A stretch of 64,000 bases of DNA from Bin52 sp965243345 (GTDB lineage: Bacteria > Pseudomonadota > Alphaproteobacteria > Thalassobaculales > Thalassobaculaceae), in contig CBDEUR010000003.1 in assembly GCA_965243345.1 (NCBI GenBank), forward strand, positions 4,092,001 through 4,156,000, given 5' to 3'. A program made the translations under genes and the position numbers. This document shows, in pieces, positions 53,800 to 62,619 of the stretch (its first letter is position 1; the number at the start of each line of letters is the position of its first letter). Under the pieces are notes generated by a model. It made no database searches and was not told the DNA's origin. It was given only the letters and a program-made list of their open reading frames with translations.

Positions 53800-54572
53800 C
53801 CCTGCTCGAGACCGAGGCGGTCACGGTCCGGTTCGGCGGCGTCGTCGCGCTGCACGAGGTCTGCCTGCAGGTACAGGCAGGCGAGATCTTCGCCATCGTC
53901 GGGCCGAACGGTGCCGGCAAGTCGACGCTGTTCAACCTGGTCTCCCGGTTCCTGGACCCCGATGCCGGTGACATCCGGTTCGAGGGACGCAGCCTGCTTG
54001 CGCGTCCAGCCTCCGCAATCGCGGGACTTGGAATTGCGCGCACCTTCCAGAACATCGAGCTGTTCGATCACGCGAGCGTGCTGCAGAACCTGCTGATCGG
54101 CCGTCACACCAGCCGCAGGGCGTCGTTGCCGGCGCAGCTGCTGTTCCTGCCCTCGGTGCGCCGCGAGGAGATTGCCCATCGCGAGGCGGTGGAGCAGGTG
54201 ATCGACTTCCTCGAGTTGCAGCCCTACCGCGAACGCATGATCGCCGGTCTGCCATACGGGGTCCGCAAGGTGGTCGAACTCGGCCGTGCGCTCGCTACCG
54301 GGCCGAAACTGCTGCTGCTCGACGAACCTGCGTCGGGGCTGTCGGTCGAGGAAACCCGTGACATGGGGTTCTGGATCAGGGACCTGCGCGACCGCATGGG
54401 CATCACCGTGGTCATGGTGGAGCACGACATGAACCTGGTCTCGGCGATCAGCGACCGGGTGCTTGCGCTGTCGGAAGGCCGGGTGGTGGTGACCGGGCCG
54501 CCGGGGCTCGTCCAGTCCCATCCCGAGGTGGTGAGCGCCTACCTCGGCGACGCACCGGAGGCAGTGAAATGA
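53796..54572 (+). CDS. LivG-like ABC ATP-binding protein
   Basis: 258 aa starting at the GTG that overlaps the livM stop by GTGA. Walker A GPNGAGKSTLFNL, Q-loop FQNIELFDHASV, signature-like segment PYGVRKVVELGRAL (LSYGQQR replaced by PYGVRK), Walker B LLLLDEPASGLSVEE and switch EHDMNLV. The shift of the signature from LSxGQ to LPYGVRK is common in LivG subfamilies. It pairs with the next ATPase. Confidence 0.92.
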   Translation: MTLLETEAVTVRFGGVVALHEVCLQVQAGEIFAIVGPNGAGKSTLFNLVSRFLDPDAGDIRFEGRSLLARPASAIAGLGIARTFQNIELFDHASVLQNLLIGRHTSRRASLPAQLLFLPSVRREEIAHREAVEQVIDFLELQPYRERMIAGLPYGVRKVVELGRALATGPKLLLLDEPASGLSVEETRDMGFWIRDLRDRMGITVVMVEHDMNLVSAISDRVLALSEGRVVVTGPPGLVQSHPEVVSAYLGDAPEAVK

Positions 54573-55342
54573 GCTCCGGCGCACTGCTCGAGGTTCGCAA
54601 CCTCGAGAGCTACTACGGCCCCGTGATGGCCCTGCGCGGCGTCAGCCTGGACGTGCCGGAGGGGAGCGTGGTCACGGTGCTCGGCGCCAACGGTGCGGGC
54701 AAGACGACACTGCTCAGGACGATCTCCGGCGTGCTCGATCCGGAGAAGGGCAGCGTCGCGCTGGCCGGCGAACCCATCGCGGGCATCGACCCGGACGTGA
54801 TTGTCACCCGCGGCGTGGTGCACGTGCCCGAAGGCAGGGAGGTGTTCCCGCTGCTCAGCGTCGCCAGCAACCTGAGACTTGGCGCCTACACCCGCAGTGA
54901 CAATGCCATCGAGGACGATCTCGGCCTGGTGCTCGGGTACTTCCCGGTGCTGAAGGAGCGGCTGGCCCAGCCGGCGGGCACGCTGTCGGGCGGCGAGCAG
55001 CAGATGCTGGTGATCGGTCGTGCGCTCATGGCACGGCCGCGGATCATGCTGCTCGACGAGCCCTCGCTCGGGCTCTCGCCCCGACTGGTCAGTGCCATCC
55101 TGGCGACCGTCAGGCGGTTGAACCGGGAACAGGGAGTCTCGATGCTGCTGGTGGAACAGAATGCCCGCCAGGCGCTCGACGTCTCGGACTACGGCTACGT
55201 GCTCGAACTCGGACGGGTGGTGCTCGACGGGCCGGCCGACCGGCTGCGCCAGAGCGCCGACATCCGCGAGTTCTACCTGGGCGGCCAGGCCGCGGGCGGG
55301 CGCGGTGAACGGCGCTGGAAACGACGCAAGACCTGGCGGTAG
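54569..55342 (+). CDS. LivF-like ABC ATP-binding protein
   Basis: 257 aa; ATGA overlap with the LivG-like gene. Walker A GANGAGKTTLLR, signature LSGGEQQMLVIGRAL, Walker B IMLLDEPSLGLSP, switch VEQNARQAL. Like other LivF proteins it is short in the region between the two motifs. The C-terminus has a basic extension (RGERRWKRRKTWR). It is followed 7 bp later by an acyl-CoA synthetase. Confidence 0.92.
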   Translation: MSSGALLEVRNLESYYGPVMALRGVSLDVPEGSVVTVLGANGAGKTTLLRTISGVLDPEKGSVALAGEPIAGIDPDVIVTRGVVHVPEGREVFPLLSVASNLRLGAYTRSDNAIEDDLGLVLGYFPVLKERLAQPAGTLSGGEQQMLVIGRALMARPRIMLLDEPSLGLSPRLVSAILATVRRLNREQGVSMLLVEQNARQALDVSDYGYVLELGRVVLDGPADRLRQSADIREFYLGGQAAGGRGERRWKRRKTWR

Positions 55343-55349
55343 GAGCGGC

Positions 55350-57185
55350 ATGGACCAGCGTATCGATCAGAGCGAACCGGTGCGCATCGACGGATGCGAC
55401 ACGCTCACGACACTGTTTCTCGCGCGATGCCGCGAGCGTGGTGACCGCATCGCCCATCGCGAGAAGACACTCGGGCTGTGGCGTGGCAGTTCCTGGAACG
55501 ACTTTCTCGACGGTGCCCGGGAGATCGGCCTCGGCCTGGTCGAACTCGGGCTGCGCCGCGGCGACGTGGTGTCGATCCTGTCGGAGGACAACAGGCAGTG
55601 GATCTACACCGATCTCGCCATCCAGTGTGTCGGCGGGATCGCCAATGGCATCTACCCGACGGACAGTCCCGAACAGGTTGCCTTTCTGCTTGCCGACTCC
55701 GGTACCCGGTTCCTGTTCATCGAGAACGACGAACAGCTCGACAAGTTTCTGGAGATCCGCGACCGGGTGCCGGACGTGCGCGCCTGCATCGTGTTCGAGC
55801 GCGACGGCCTGCACGGACTTGACGATCCGGGCATCATGTTCCTTGACGATCTGTGCAGGCTTGGCCGTGACGCGCACCGCGACCACCCGGAGCGGTTCGA
55901 ACAGGCGGCCGCGGCCGCCCGTCCCGAAGACACGGCGATCCTGGTCTATACCTCCGGAACGACGGGGGCGCCGAAGGGGGCGATGCTTTCGCATCGCAAC
56001 ATCCTGTTCTCGCTCTCGTCCGCTCTCGACGTGCTGCCGGTCGGGACCGAAGACGAACAGCTCTGCTTCCTGCCGCTGTGCCATGTGCTCGAACGGCTGC
56101 TTTCGGTGTTCGTGCCGGTTGCCACCGGGTCCGTGGTGAATTTCGCGGAGAGTACCGAGACGGTGTTCGACAACCTTCGCGAGGTCTCGCCCACGGTGTT
56201 TACCGGCGTGCCGCGGATCTGGGAGAAGATCCACTCCCGCGTGGCCATGACGGTCGGCGAGGCGACGCCGATCGGCCGCTGGGCCTACGGGCGCGCGCTT
56301 GCCTGCGGTCATCGCCGGGCGGACTGCCTGCTGGAAGGCCGCCCGGTCCCGTTCCTCCTCGAGCTGCACTACCGGGCATGGGACTGGATGGTGCTCGCGA
56401 ACCTGCGCCGCATGATCGGCCTCGACCGGGCGCAGCGGATCACCACCGGTGCGGCGCCGATCTCGGAGGACCTCGTGCGGTGGTACTGGGCCATCGGGCT
56501 GGTCATGCTGGAGGGATACGGGCAGACCGAGAGTTCCGGCATCCTGTCGATCAACCTGCCGGGCGCGAACCGCGTCGGTTCGGTCGGCCGGGTGGTTCCC
56601 GGCATCGAACTGCGGATCTCGCCGGAGGGTGAACTGCTGGCGCGGGGGCCGCTGGTGTTCCAGGGTTACTGGCGCAAACCGGAACAGACGGCGGACACGA
56701 TCCGCGACGGATGGCTGCATACCGGCGACATCGGCCGGGTCGACAACCAGGGATTCTACTGGATCAGCGGCCGGATAAAGGACATTATCATTACCGCGGG
56801 AGGCAAGAACATCACGCCGTCGGAGATCGAGAACCAGCTCAAACTGTCTCCCTACATCACCGACGCCATGATCGTCGGGGACCGGCGCCCGTACCTCACG
56901 GCCCTGGTCATGATCGACCAGGAAAACGTCGAGCGCTTTGCCCAGCAGACGCGCACCCCGTTCTCGGACTTCCCGTCACTGTGCGCGGCGGCCCCGGTGC
57001 AGGACCTGATCCGCGACGAGGTCGAAACGGTCAACGACAGGTTCGCGCAGGTCGAGCAGATCAAGGATTTCCGGGTGATCGACGTGCTGCTGACCGCGGA
57101 GGATGACGAGCTGACACCGACGATGAAGCTGCGCAGGGGTCTCGTGGAACGGATCCACCGGGACCTGGTCGAACAGATGTACTGA
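55350..57185 (+). CDS. Long-chain-type acyl-CoA synthetase (AMP-forming)
   Basis: 611 aa, FadD/FAA1-like subgroup. AGGAG site 5 nt before the ATG. Motifs: YTSGTTGAPKGAMLSH (ATP-binding), GYGQTESSGILSINLPGANRVGSVG, DGWLHTGDIGRVDNQGFYWISGRIKDIIITAGGKNITPSEIE, and TMKLRRGLV at the C-terminus with the adenylation lysine. Length and the GKNITPSEIEN segment fit the long-chain subgroup, which also takes aromatic acids. It lies inside the transporter operon, between LivF and the binding protein, so the imported ligand is probably an acid that is trapped as its CoA ester. Confidence 0.92.
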   Translation: MDQRIDQSEPVRIDGCDTLTTLFLARCRERGDRIAHREKTLGLWRGSSWNDFLDGAREIGLGLVELGLRRGDVVSILSEDNRQWIYTDLAIQCVGGIANGIYPTDSPEQVAFLLADSGTRFLFIENDEQLDKFLEIRDRVPDVRACIVFERDGLHGLDDPGIMFLDDLCRLGRDAHRDHPERFEQAAAAARPEDTAILVYTSGTTGAPKGAMLSHRNILFSLSSALDVLPVGTEDEQLCFLPLCHVLERLLSVFVPVATGSVVNFAESTETVFDNLREVSPTVFTGVPRIWEKIHSRVAMTVGEATPIGRWAYGRALACGHRRADCLLEGRPVPFLLELHYRAWDWMVLANLRRMIGLDRAQRITTGAAPISEDLVRWYWAIGLVMLEGYGQTESSGILSINLPGANRVGSVGRVVPGIELRISPEGELLARGPLVFQGYWRKPEQTADTIRDGWLHTGDIGRVDNQGFYWISGRIKDIIITAGGKNITPSEIENQLKLSPYITDAMIVGDRRPYLTALVMIDQENVERFAQQTRTPFSDFPSLCAAAPVQDLIRDEVETVNDRFAQVEQIKDFRVIDVLLTAEDDELTPTMKLRRGLVERIHRDLVEQMY

Positions 57186-57203
57186 AGGCGAGGGAGATCG
57201 GGG

Positions 57204-58355
57204 ATGAGACGTCTGTTAATCGTGGTTTCCGCGCTGCTTGCGGCAGCACCGGCCCTGGCCGACCAGGGAGTGAGCGATGACGAGGTGGTGATCGGGTCCG
57301 TCAATGACCTGTCAGGGATCTTCGCCTCCTTCGGGGCTCCCGCCATCGCGGGTGCGCGCCTGCACTTCGACGCGGTCAACGCCGCCGGCGGCATCCACGG
57401 CCGGACCATCCGTTTCGTGGTCGAGGACAGCAGCTACCAGATGCCCAAGGCGATCCAGGGCTTCAACAAGCTGATCAACCGCGACCGGGTGTTCGCCATG
57501 CTGCTCAACCTCGGCACGCCGATGAACGTTGCCGGGTTCAAGCTGATGACCCCGAAGAACATTCCCAATATCGGCCCGATGTCGGCGGGCCACCAGATGC
57601 TTGCGCCGCCGGTCAGGCTGAAGTTTGCCGCCAGCACGTCCAACTACGACCAGATGCGGCTCGCGGCCCGCTACATGATCGAACAGGGCCAGGCCTCGAA
57701 ACTGTGCGCGATGTACATCCCGTCCGATTTCGGCAAGGAGGTGCGTGAAGCGATAGCCGACGAGGCGGAGGCCCACGAGGGCGCCTCCTTCGTTGCCGAG
57801 ACCACGCACAAGCCCGACGAGGCCGATTTCATCGGTTCCCTGCAGAAGCTGCAGGGCGAGGGATGCGACATGGTGGCGGTGGCACTCGGCATACGCCAGA
57901 CCATTACCACCATGGGGACGGCGAAGAAGCTCGGCCTTTCCGGCATCAGGTTCGTTGGCCCGTCGGGCGCCTTCCACAGCGCGCTGGCCAAGGTCCCGGG
58001 CGGCGTGACCGAGGGACTGCACGCCGTGTCGGCGTGGTCGGATCTCGCGGCGCGTGCCGGCGATCCCGCCGTCGCCGGCTTCATTGGCGCGTGGCAGAAG
58101 GCCCACGGAGAATTCCCGAACACCGGTGCCCTGCTCGGATACTCCGCCGCGACCGGTTTCACCATGGCGCTTGAGATCGCCGGGCGCGAACTCACGGTCG
58201 ACAGCCTGATCCGGGCCATGGAGAGCCTTGACTACTTCGATCCGATCATGAACGTGCAGGTCACCTACGGGCCGGACGACCACCGGGGTATTGACGTCAC
58301 CATTCTCTCGGTGATCAGGGACGGAAACTGGCAGGAAATCACCCGGCTCCAGTGA
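57204..58355 (+). CDS. LivK-like periplasmic ligand-binding protein
   Basis: 383 aa with a Sec signal (MRRLLIVVSALLAAAPALA). The mature part QGVSDDEVVIGSVNDLSGIFASFGAPAIAGARLHFDAVNAAGGIHGR is the classical type-1 binding fold. RFVVEDSSYQMPKAIQGFNKLINRDRVFAMLLNLGTPMN follows. Residues of the classical Leu site are not obvious, and members of this size and sequence are often specific for aromatic or other acids. It ends the operon, 18 bp after the synthetase. Confidence 0.9.
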   Translation: MRRLLIVVSALLAAAPALADQGVSDDEVVIGSVNDLSGIFASFGAPAIAGARLHFDAVNAAGGIHGRTIRFVVEDSSYQMPKAIQGFNKLINRDRVFAMLLNLGTPMNVAGFKLMTPKNIPNIGPMSAGHQMLAPPVRLKFAASTSNYDQMRLAARYMIEQGQASKLCAMYIPSDFGKEVREAIADEAEAHEGASFVAETTHKPDEADFIGSLQKLQGEGCDMVAVALGIRQTITTMGTAKKLGLSGIRFVGPSGAFHSALAKVPGGVTEGLHAVSAWSDLAARAGDPAVAGFIGAWQKAHGEFPNTGALLGYSAATGFTMALEIAGRELTVDSLIRAMESLDYFDPIMNVQVTYGPDDHRGIDVTILSVIRDGNWQEITRLQ

Positions 58356-58464
58356 CGGCCCGGTCGCGGGACCTGCGCCTGGCGCGGACCGACACGGGGC
58401 CGCGCCATGGACGGTGCGGGCAATTGGGGCTATTCATTGAACCGGGCAGACGGGATCCGGGGAC

Positions 58465-58908
58465 ATGATCCGATACCAGCTCACCTGTGATCAGGCGCAC
58501 GAGTTCGATGCATGGTTCCGGGACAGCGCCACCTTCGAGACCCAGGCGGAACAGGGATTGCTGGCCTGCCCGGCCTGCGGCTCGACCGCTGTCTCCCGCG
58601 CCCTGATGGCGCCAAGCATCGCGCGGTCCTCGCGCCGCGACCAGCCACGTGAAACCCCGGCCGCCGAGCCGACCGCGCTTGCCCGCGCCGTGGCGATGCG
58701 CCAGCAACTGCGGATGCTGCGCCAGCACATCGAGCAGACATGCAGCTATGTCGGGCCACGGTTCGCGGACGAGGCGCGGCGGATCTCCTGCGGCGAGAGC
58801 GAGCTCGAGGCCATCTACGGCGAGACCAGCCGCGAGGAGGCCGACGCGCTGCGCGACGAGGGCATCTCCTTCGGCACCGTGCCCTGGGTGAGTGACGACG
58901 ACGCGTGA
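58465..58908 (+). CDS. DUF1178-family protein
   Basis: 147 aa. The N-terminus MIRYQLTCDQAHEFDAWFRDSATFETQAEQGLLACPACGSTAVSRALMAPSIA has the two-cysteine CPxCGS zinc knuckle of DUF1178. The C-terminus has a conserved GISFGTVPWVSDD. The family is widespread in Alpha- and Betaproteobacteria and has no known function. A GGGGA ribosome site precedes the ATG. It begins 109 bp after the transporter operon. Confidence 0.9.
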   Translation: MIRYQLTCDQAHEFDAWFRDSATFETQAEQGLLACPACGSTAVSRALMAPSIARSSRRDQPRETPAAEPTALARAVAMRQQLRMLRQHIEQTCSYVGPRFADEARRISCGESELEAIYGETSREEADALRDEGISFGTVPWVSDDDA

Positions 58909-59364
58909 GCCGGCCCCGCCGCACACGGGCACCCCGGAAACCCGCAGGGACACGACAGGCCATGCGGGCACCTGCAGGCGTCGCGAATTCCGCGTTCCGC
59001 TCTCACGCATGCGGCAGCGCTGATGCCGATTGCTCACGCCCGACACCGCGGCACCGGCGGATGCGGGCTGCCCGGCATTGCCCCCGGGTCAGCCCGGCGG
59101 GGTGGCAGCCGGCCGGCGCCGGGGCGGCGATGGAACATGCTCGTTCGACCCACGGGTGGAGGTCCTGCCCCTGCCGGTCCCCGGGCCGCTCATGGCGCCT
59201 GCATCGCCGGCAGGCAAGCCGGTTCAGCCGGGCCTGCCCATGCCGGCACGAGGTCCGCACTCCGTGCGGTTGCGCACGATACCGCTCACGGCGGCCCGAT
59301 GCAGGCCGCGAAAGGCCGCGCGTTCGGTCAGGCCAGGCATCGGGCATGATGCGATTGTGGGGTC
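58909..59364. other. Gene-less stretch upstream of the AraC-type gene
   Basis: About 456 bp with only short, Arg/Pro-rich frames on either strand, none with motif or ribosome site. It probably carries the promoter and operator of the AraC-GyrI gene. No clear direct or inverted repeat operator was recognised. Confidence 0.4.
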
Positions 59365-60258
59365 ATGCGTTCCGTCACTGCAGAGTCGTGTTACCGCCGG
59401 CCGGTTCGGCCCCTCGGGTTCATTGCGGGCCGTTCCGGGCGCCCCTGCACGGTGGAGGAGGTCGCGGCTGAAGCCGCATTCTCGGGCTTTCACTGCCAGC
59501 GCAAGTTCCGGGCCATGACCGGCGAGTCGATCGCCGGCCTGGCGCGGCGGCTGCGCCTGGAGCGCGCCGCCTGGCGCCTCCGCCACGAGGCGGTCGACGT
59601 GACCGGCGTTGCCCTGGATGCCGGGTACAACTCGGCAGAGGCCTTCGCAAGGGCGTTCCGCCGCGGCTGCGGGATGAGCCCCGGCCAGTACCGCACCGCC
59701 TGGCCACCCCCGCAGTTTGCCGGTCCGGTGTCCACTGTCCGGTACTATCCGGGCGAAGAACGCGTGGAAGTCGACTTTCCATCCGGAGACATCAACATGG
59801 ACGTCCGCATCGAGACCATCGGCGAAATCGAGGTGGCCCGCATCCGTCATGTCGGTCCCTACAACGAGGCGGGGCGGTGCTTCGAGCGCCTGTTCGAGTG
59901 GGCGGCCAGTATCGGCGGCCGGCCCGGTCGTGTCTTCAGCCTGTCCCACGACGACCCCGACACCGTGGCGCCGGAGAGCCTGCGCTCGGATGCCTGCATC
60001 GAGCTTCGCACCGACGTTGCGCCGCCGCCCGACATCACCGTCGACACGCTCGCTGCCGGGCGCTACGCCGTCCACACCCACCGTGGGCCCTACGACGGCA
60101 TCGCGGAAGCGTACGGGCGCCTGTTCCTGGTGTGGCTGCCGCAAAGCGGCGAGGAAATCGACGACCGGCCGTGCATGGAGGTCTTCCTCAACACGCCGCT
60201 CGATACCCCGCCCGCCGAGTTGCTGACCGACCTGTGCCTGCCGCTGCGCGGGTCGTGA
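59365..60258 (+). CDS. AraC-family regulator with GyrI-like effector domain
   Basis: 297 aa. N-terminal two helix-turn-helix AraC DNA-binding domain: VEEVAAEAAFSGFHCQRKFRAMTGESIAGLARRLRLERAAWRLRHEAVDVTGVALDAGYNSAEAFARAFRRGCGMSPGQYR. The C-terminal half is a GyrI/SOUL-like drug-binding domain: VRIETIGEIEVARIRHVGPYNEAGRCFERLFEWAASIG, and ENALNTPLDTPPAEL-type end. This architecture belongs to regulators that sense small hydrophobic or cationic compounds. No efflux gene is adjacent, so its targets are elsewhere. Confidence 0.88.
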   Translation: MRSVTAESCYRRPVRPLGFIAGRSGRPCTVEEVAAEAAFSGFHCQRKFRAMTGESIAGLARRLRLERAAWRLRHEAVDVTGVALDAGYNSAEAFARAFRRGCGMSPGQYRTAWPPPQFAGPVSTVRYYPGEERVEVDFPSGDINMDVRIETIGEIEVARIRHVGPYNEAGRCFERLFEWAASIGGRPGRVFSLSHDDPDTVAPESLRSDACIELRTDVAPPPDITVDTLAAGRYAVHTHRGPYDGIAEAYGRLFLVWLPQSGEEIDDRPCMEVFLNTPLDTPPAELLTDLCLPLRGS

Positions 60259-60457
60259 CCACGGCGCCGGGCGTCACGATGACGAGGGGGACGCTCGCGC
60301 GAAACTGTGCCTTGACCCGCGTCATGCGAGGGCCCGGCAATCTGCAGAACACCGTCACGGTGTCGGCAACAGGTGCAGGTCACGCGGAACCGCCAGCCTG
60401 TCCGCGCCCGGACAGCGGGGATGGCGGGTGCCGGACGGCTGCTTCGCCGGCGCCCGT

Positions 60458-61177
60458 CTACCGCTCGAGCCGCGCGGAGACCGCGTAGTTGATCGAGAGG
60501 TCGTTCCCCGGCTCGAAACGGTCCCGGAGTATCCGGTAGACGATGCCGGTGGTGGCAGTGACCGAGAACCCGGCGCCGGCGAGCAGCCGCGAGAGTTCGG
60601 GCGGTGTAAGGAACCGGCGCCAGTCATGGGTGCGGGTCGGAACCAGCCGGAGCACGTACTCCGCCAGCAGCTTGGCGACGAAGAGGGAACGGCCGGTCCG
60701 GTTGAGCGTGGTGACCACCACGGTGCCTCCGGGGCGCAACACGCGCGCGATGCCGGCGATGAGCACCGCCGGATCGGGAACGTGCTCGATCACTTCGGAC
60801 GCGATGACCGCGTCGTAGGGTCCCTCCACTTCCGGGTCGTCCAGGGTGCCGGTGCGGTAGGTGATGTCGAGGCCCGACTGGCCGGCATGGGCCCGCGCGG
60901 CCTCGACGGCTTCCGGCGATGCGTCAAGACCGGTGACCCGTGCACCGAGACGCGTGAGCGGTTCGCACAGCAGCCCGCCACCGCAGCCGACGTCGAGGAT
61001 CGAGAGCCCGGCGAGGGGAACGGGGTCGTCCGTGTCCGGGGCCAGGGCGTCGCGGATGATCTGCATGCGTGCCGGCGTCATGCGGTGCAGCTGGCCAAGC
61101 GGGCCGTCCGGAGCCCACCACTGGTCGGACAGCGCCGAGAACCGCCTTATCTCCGCCGGATCAACCTGTGCCGTCAT
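60458..61177 (-). CDS. ubiG: UbiG, ubiquinone biosynthesis O-methyltransferase
   Basis: 239 aa SAM-dependent methyltransferase. RRFSALSDQWWAPDGPLGQLHRMTPARMQIIRDAL is the UbiG-specific N-terminus, motif I ILDVGCGGGLLCEPLTRLGARVTGLDAS is at 60-87, and IEHVPDP and GGTVVVTTLNRTGRSLF follow. It makes two O-methylations in ubiquinone synthesis. ATG at 61177 is preferred; twelve codons upstream lies another in-frame ATG with a poor leader. The transposable element begins 53 bp upstream of the start codon, so the ubiG promoter may be altered. Confidence 0.95.
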   Translation of the reverse strand: MTAQVDPAEIRRFSALSDQWWAPDGPLGQLHRMTPARMQIIRDALAPDTDDPVPLAGLSILDVGCGGGLLCEPLTRLGARVTGLDASPEAVEAARAHAGQSGLDITYRTGTLDDPEVEGPYDAVIASEVIEHVPDPAVLIAGIARVLRPGGTVVVTTLNRTGRSLFVAKLLAEYVLRLVPTRTHDWRRFLTPPELSRLLAGAGFSVTATTGIVYRILRDRFEPGNDLSINYAVSARLER

Positions 61178-61222
61178 CACTCCTGTTCCGCCTGTGCGCT
61201 TGCCCCCCGTCAAGCCGGCAAG

Positions 61223-61230
61223 TATGAATG
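61223..61230. repeat. 8-bp target-site duplication, left copy
   Basis: TATGAATG, identical to the right copy at 62620-62627. It directly abuts the GGGCCTTA end of the element. Confidence 0.78.
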
Positions 61231-61253
61231 GGGCCTTACAAAGAAAGGTTGGC
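61231..61253 (+). repeat. Terminal inverted repeat, left end
   Basis: Begins GGGCCTTACAAAGAAAGG and then TTGGC. Aligned to the reverse complement of 62597-62619 it matches at 19 of 23 positions (differences at positions 9, 11, 17 and 22). Confidence 0.75.
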
Positions 61254-61273
61254 AGCGTGTCATGCTGCCAGCC
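61247..61273 (-). repeat. Subterminal hairpin overlapping the tnpB stop
   Basis: GGTTGGCAGC and GCTGCCAGCC pair over 10 bp (nine Watson-Crick pairs, one mismatch/wobble) with the loop GTGTCAT, which includes the tnpB stop codon. Such a structure is expected at the right end of IS200/IS605-type elements and at the 3' end of an omegaRNA. Confidence 0.6.
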
Positions 61274-62543
61274 TTTCCTGTGTATTCACGGTTCGTCGGT
61301 CCGGCAACCCGGCAACCTCCCCGTGCAGCAGCGCCAGGCCCTGACGCCGTATGTTGCGGGCTGCATTCGCGTCCGCATGATCCGCATGGCCGCAGGCCGT
61401 GCATTGAAATTCGGATCTGGTCCGCCGCGAGCCGACATCGACATGCCCGCAGGCATGGCATGTCCTGCTTGTCCAGGCAGGATCCACCACGACCAGCTGG
61501 CCGGCCTTGTATGACAGCATCTGCCGCAGCTCGGCCCAGCCTGTCGCCAGGATGACCCGGTTGAGCCCGGCCTTCTGCCGAACCCGGGAACCCGGCGCAT
61601 CAACCGTGCCCCTGGCGCTCCGCGTCATTCTCCGCACATGCAGGTCTTCGACGCAGACGGTGTCTGCCGTATCCGCGATGCGCCGGGTGACCTGATGGCG
61701 CCAGTTGCGCCTCATGCCCGTCATGCGCCGACGGGTCTTCGCAAGGCGCCGGCGCGTGCGCTCCCGGTGGCGCGAGCCGCGCCTCTGGCGCGCCAGCTTG
61801 CGGGAAAGACGCTTCGCCCGGGCTTTCAGGCGGCGCGTGTCCGGAGCGTGGAACAACCGGCCATCGCTCGCCGCAATCTGCCCGGCGTTCATGTCGACGC
61901 CGAGCGCGACCCCGCTGTCCGCAAACCCCCCGGACGTGTTCCGGGGGGCTGCCGGGACCTGGAAGCAGACAATGGCATACCACCTGCCGGCCTCGCGCTT
62001 GAGCACGGCCGAGACCGGGCGGCCCTGGGCATGCGGAGTCTCTCCACGCCGGTGGATCGTCAGCCGCCCAAGGCCGGGCAGGCGCAGTCGGCCCCCGGAC
62101 GTGCCCCGGGGGCCGGCCTCGAGCTTCACGCCGGAGACGACCGTGATGCTGTCGAACCTGCGGCGAGACTTGAAGCGGGGATACCCCACGGCGCCCGTGC
62201 GGGCGCGGACGCGCCGGAAGAAGCCCTTGAACGCCTCGTCCACGCGCCTCAGCGTGCCCCGCTGGATGGCGACCGGCATCGCCGCCATCTCCGGCAGGTC
62301 CCGACGGCAGACCGTCAGCGCCTTCGTCTGGTCGACATACGAAATCGTACGGCCTGCCAGCCGCCAGGCATCGTTCCGCTCCTGCAAGGCGGCGTTGTAC
62401 AGCTGTCGCTGGTCCTCCAGGATCCGCTCCAGCAGACGCCAGTTCTTCCGCGTCCGCGGCAGGAGCCGATACACGGTCTGACGGTGGGCCGGGACGGCGT
62501 GGCCGTCCCCACCGCTCTCTGCTGTGCCGCGTTCCTCAATCAT
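61260..62543 (-). CDS. tnpB: TnpB, RNA-guided nuclease of IS200/IS605-type elements
   Basis: 427 aa from ATG 62543 (an ATG ten codons earlier is also possible). N-terminal WED/REC-like region with YRLLPRTRKNWRLLERILEDQRQLYNAALQERNDAW, then FKSRRRFDSITV. RuvC active site complete: D217 in LGVDMNAGQIAAS, E299 in VCVEDLHVRRM, D391 in HADANAARNI. Zinc finger C362/C365 and C381/C384 (TCHACG...CTACGHADHAD). So the enzyme should cut DNA with an omegaRNA guide. A TTGCGT / TATAGA pair (16-bp spacer) upstream gives an almost leaderless message. No tnpA is nearby. Confidence 0.93.
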   Translation of the reverse strand: MIEERGTAESGGDGHAVPAHRQTVYRLLPRTRKNWRLLERILEDQRQLYNAALQERNDAWRLAGRTISYVDQTKALTVCRRDLPEMAAMPVAIQRGTLRRVDEAFKGFFRRVRARTGAVGYPRFKSRRRFDSITVVSGVKLEAGPRGTSGGRLRLPGLGRLTIHRRGETPHAQGRPVSAVLKREAGRWYAIVCFQVPAAPRNTSGGFADSGVALGVDMNAGQIAASDGRLFHAPDTRRLKARAKRLSRKLARQRRGSRHRERTRRRLAKTRRRMTGMRRNWRHQVTRRIADTADTVCVEDLHVRRMTRSARGTVDAPGSRVRQKAGLNRVILATGWAELRQMLSYKAGQLVVVDPAWTSRTCHACGHVDVGSRRTRSEFQCTACGHADHADANAARNIRRQGLALLHGEVAGLPDRRTVNTQERLAA

Positions 62544-62596
62544 GCTTTGTTCTATACTGGAACATAGATGCAACGCAATCCCTGCTCGATTGCATC

Positions 62597-62619
62597 GTCA
62601 ACTTTTCTGTATAAGGCCC
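62597..62619 (-). repeat. Terminal inverted repeat, right end
   Basis: Read inwards on the minus strand it begins GGGCCTTATACAGAAAAG and then TTGAC. The plus strand shows TATAAG (62610-62615), a possible outward -10 box for lysC, though the -35 spacing (14 bp to TTGCAT) is poor. Confidence 0.75.

Larger units (their letters stand above)
61231..62619 (-). mobile_element. 1389-bp terminal-inverted-repeat element carrying tnpB
   Basis: Bounded by 23-bp inverted ends (see repeats) that match at 19 of 23 positions, flanked by an exact 8-bp duplication. The sole gene is tnpB, transcribed leftwards. There is no DDE or Y1 transposase gene inside, so the element is non-autonomous in the strict sense. 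GG-starting ends with 8-bp target duplication occur in several DDE families (ISL3, IS256, IS1595, IS6); the family is not decided. It sits in the ubiG-lysC spacer, whose empty site would be about 120 bp. Confidence 0.75.

Noticed and set aside
61231..62619. Ordinary IS200/IS605 or IS1341-type element
   Set aside because: Those lack terminal inverted repeats and target duplication; here both are visible, and there is no Y1 transposase.
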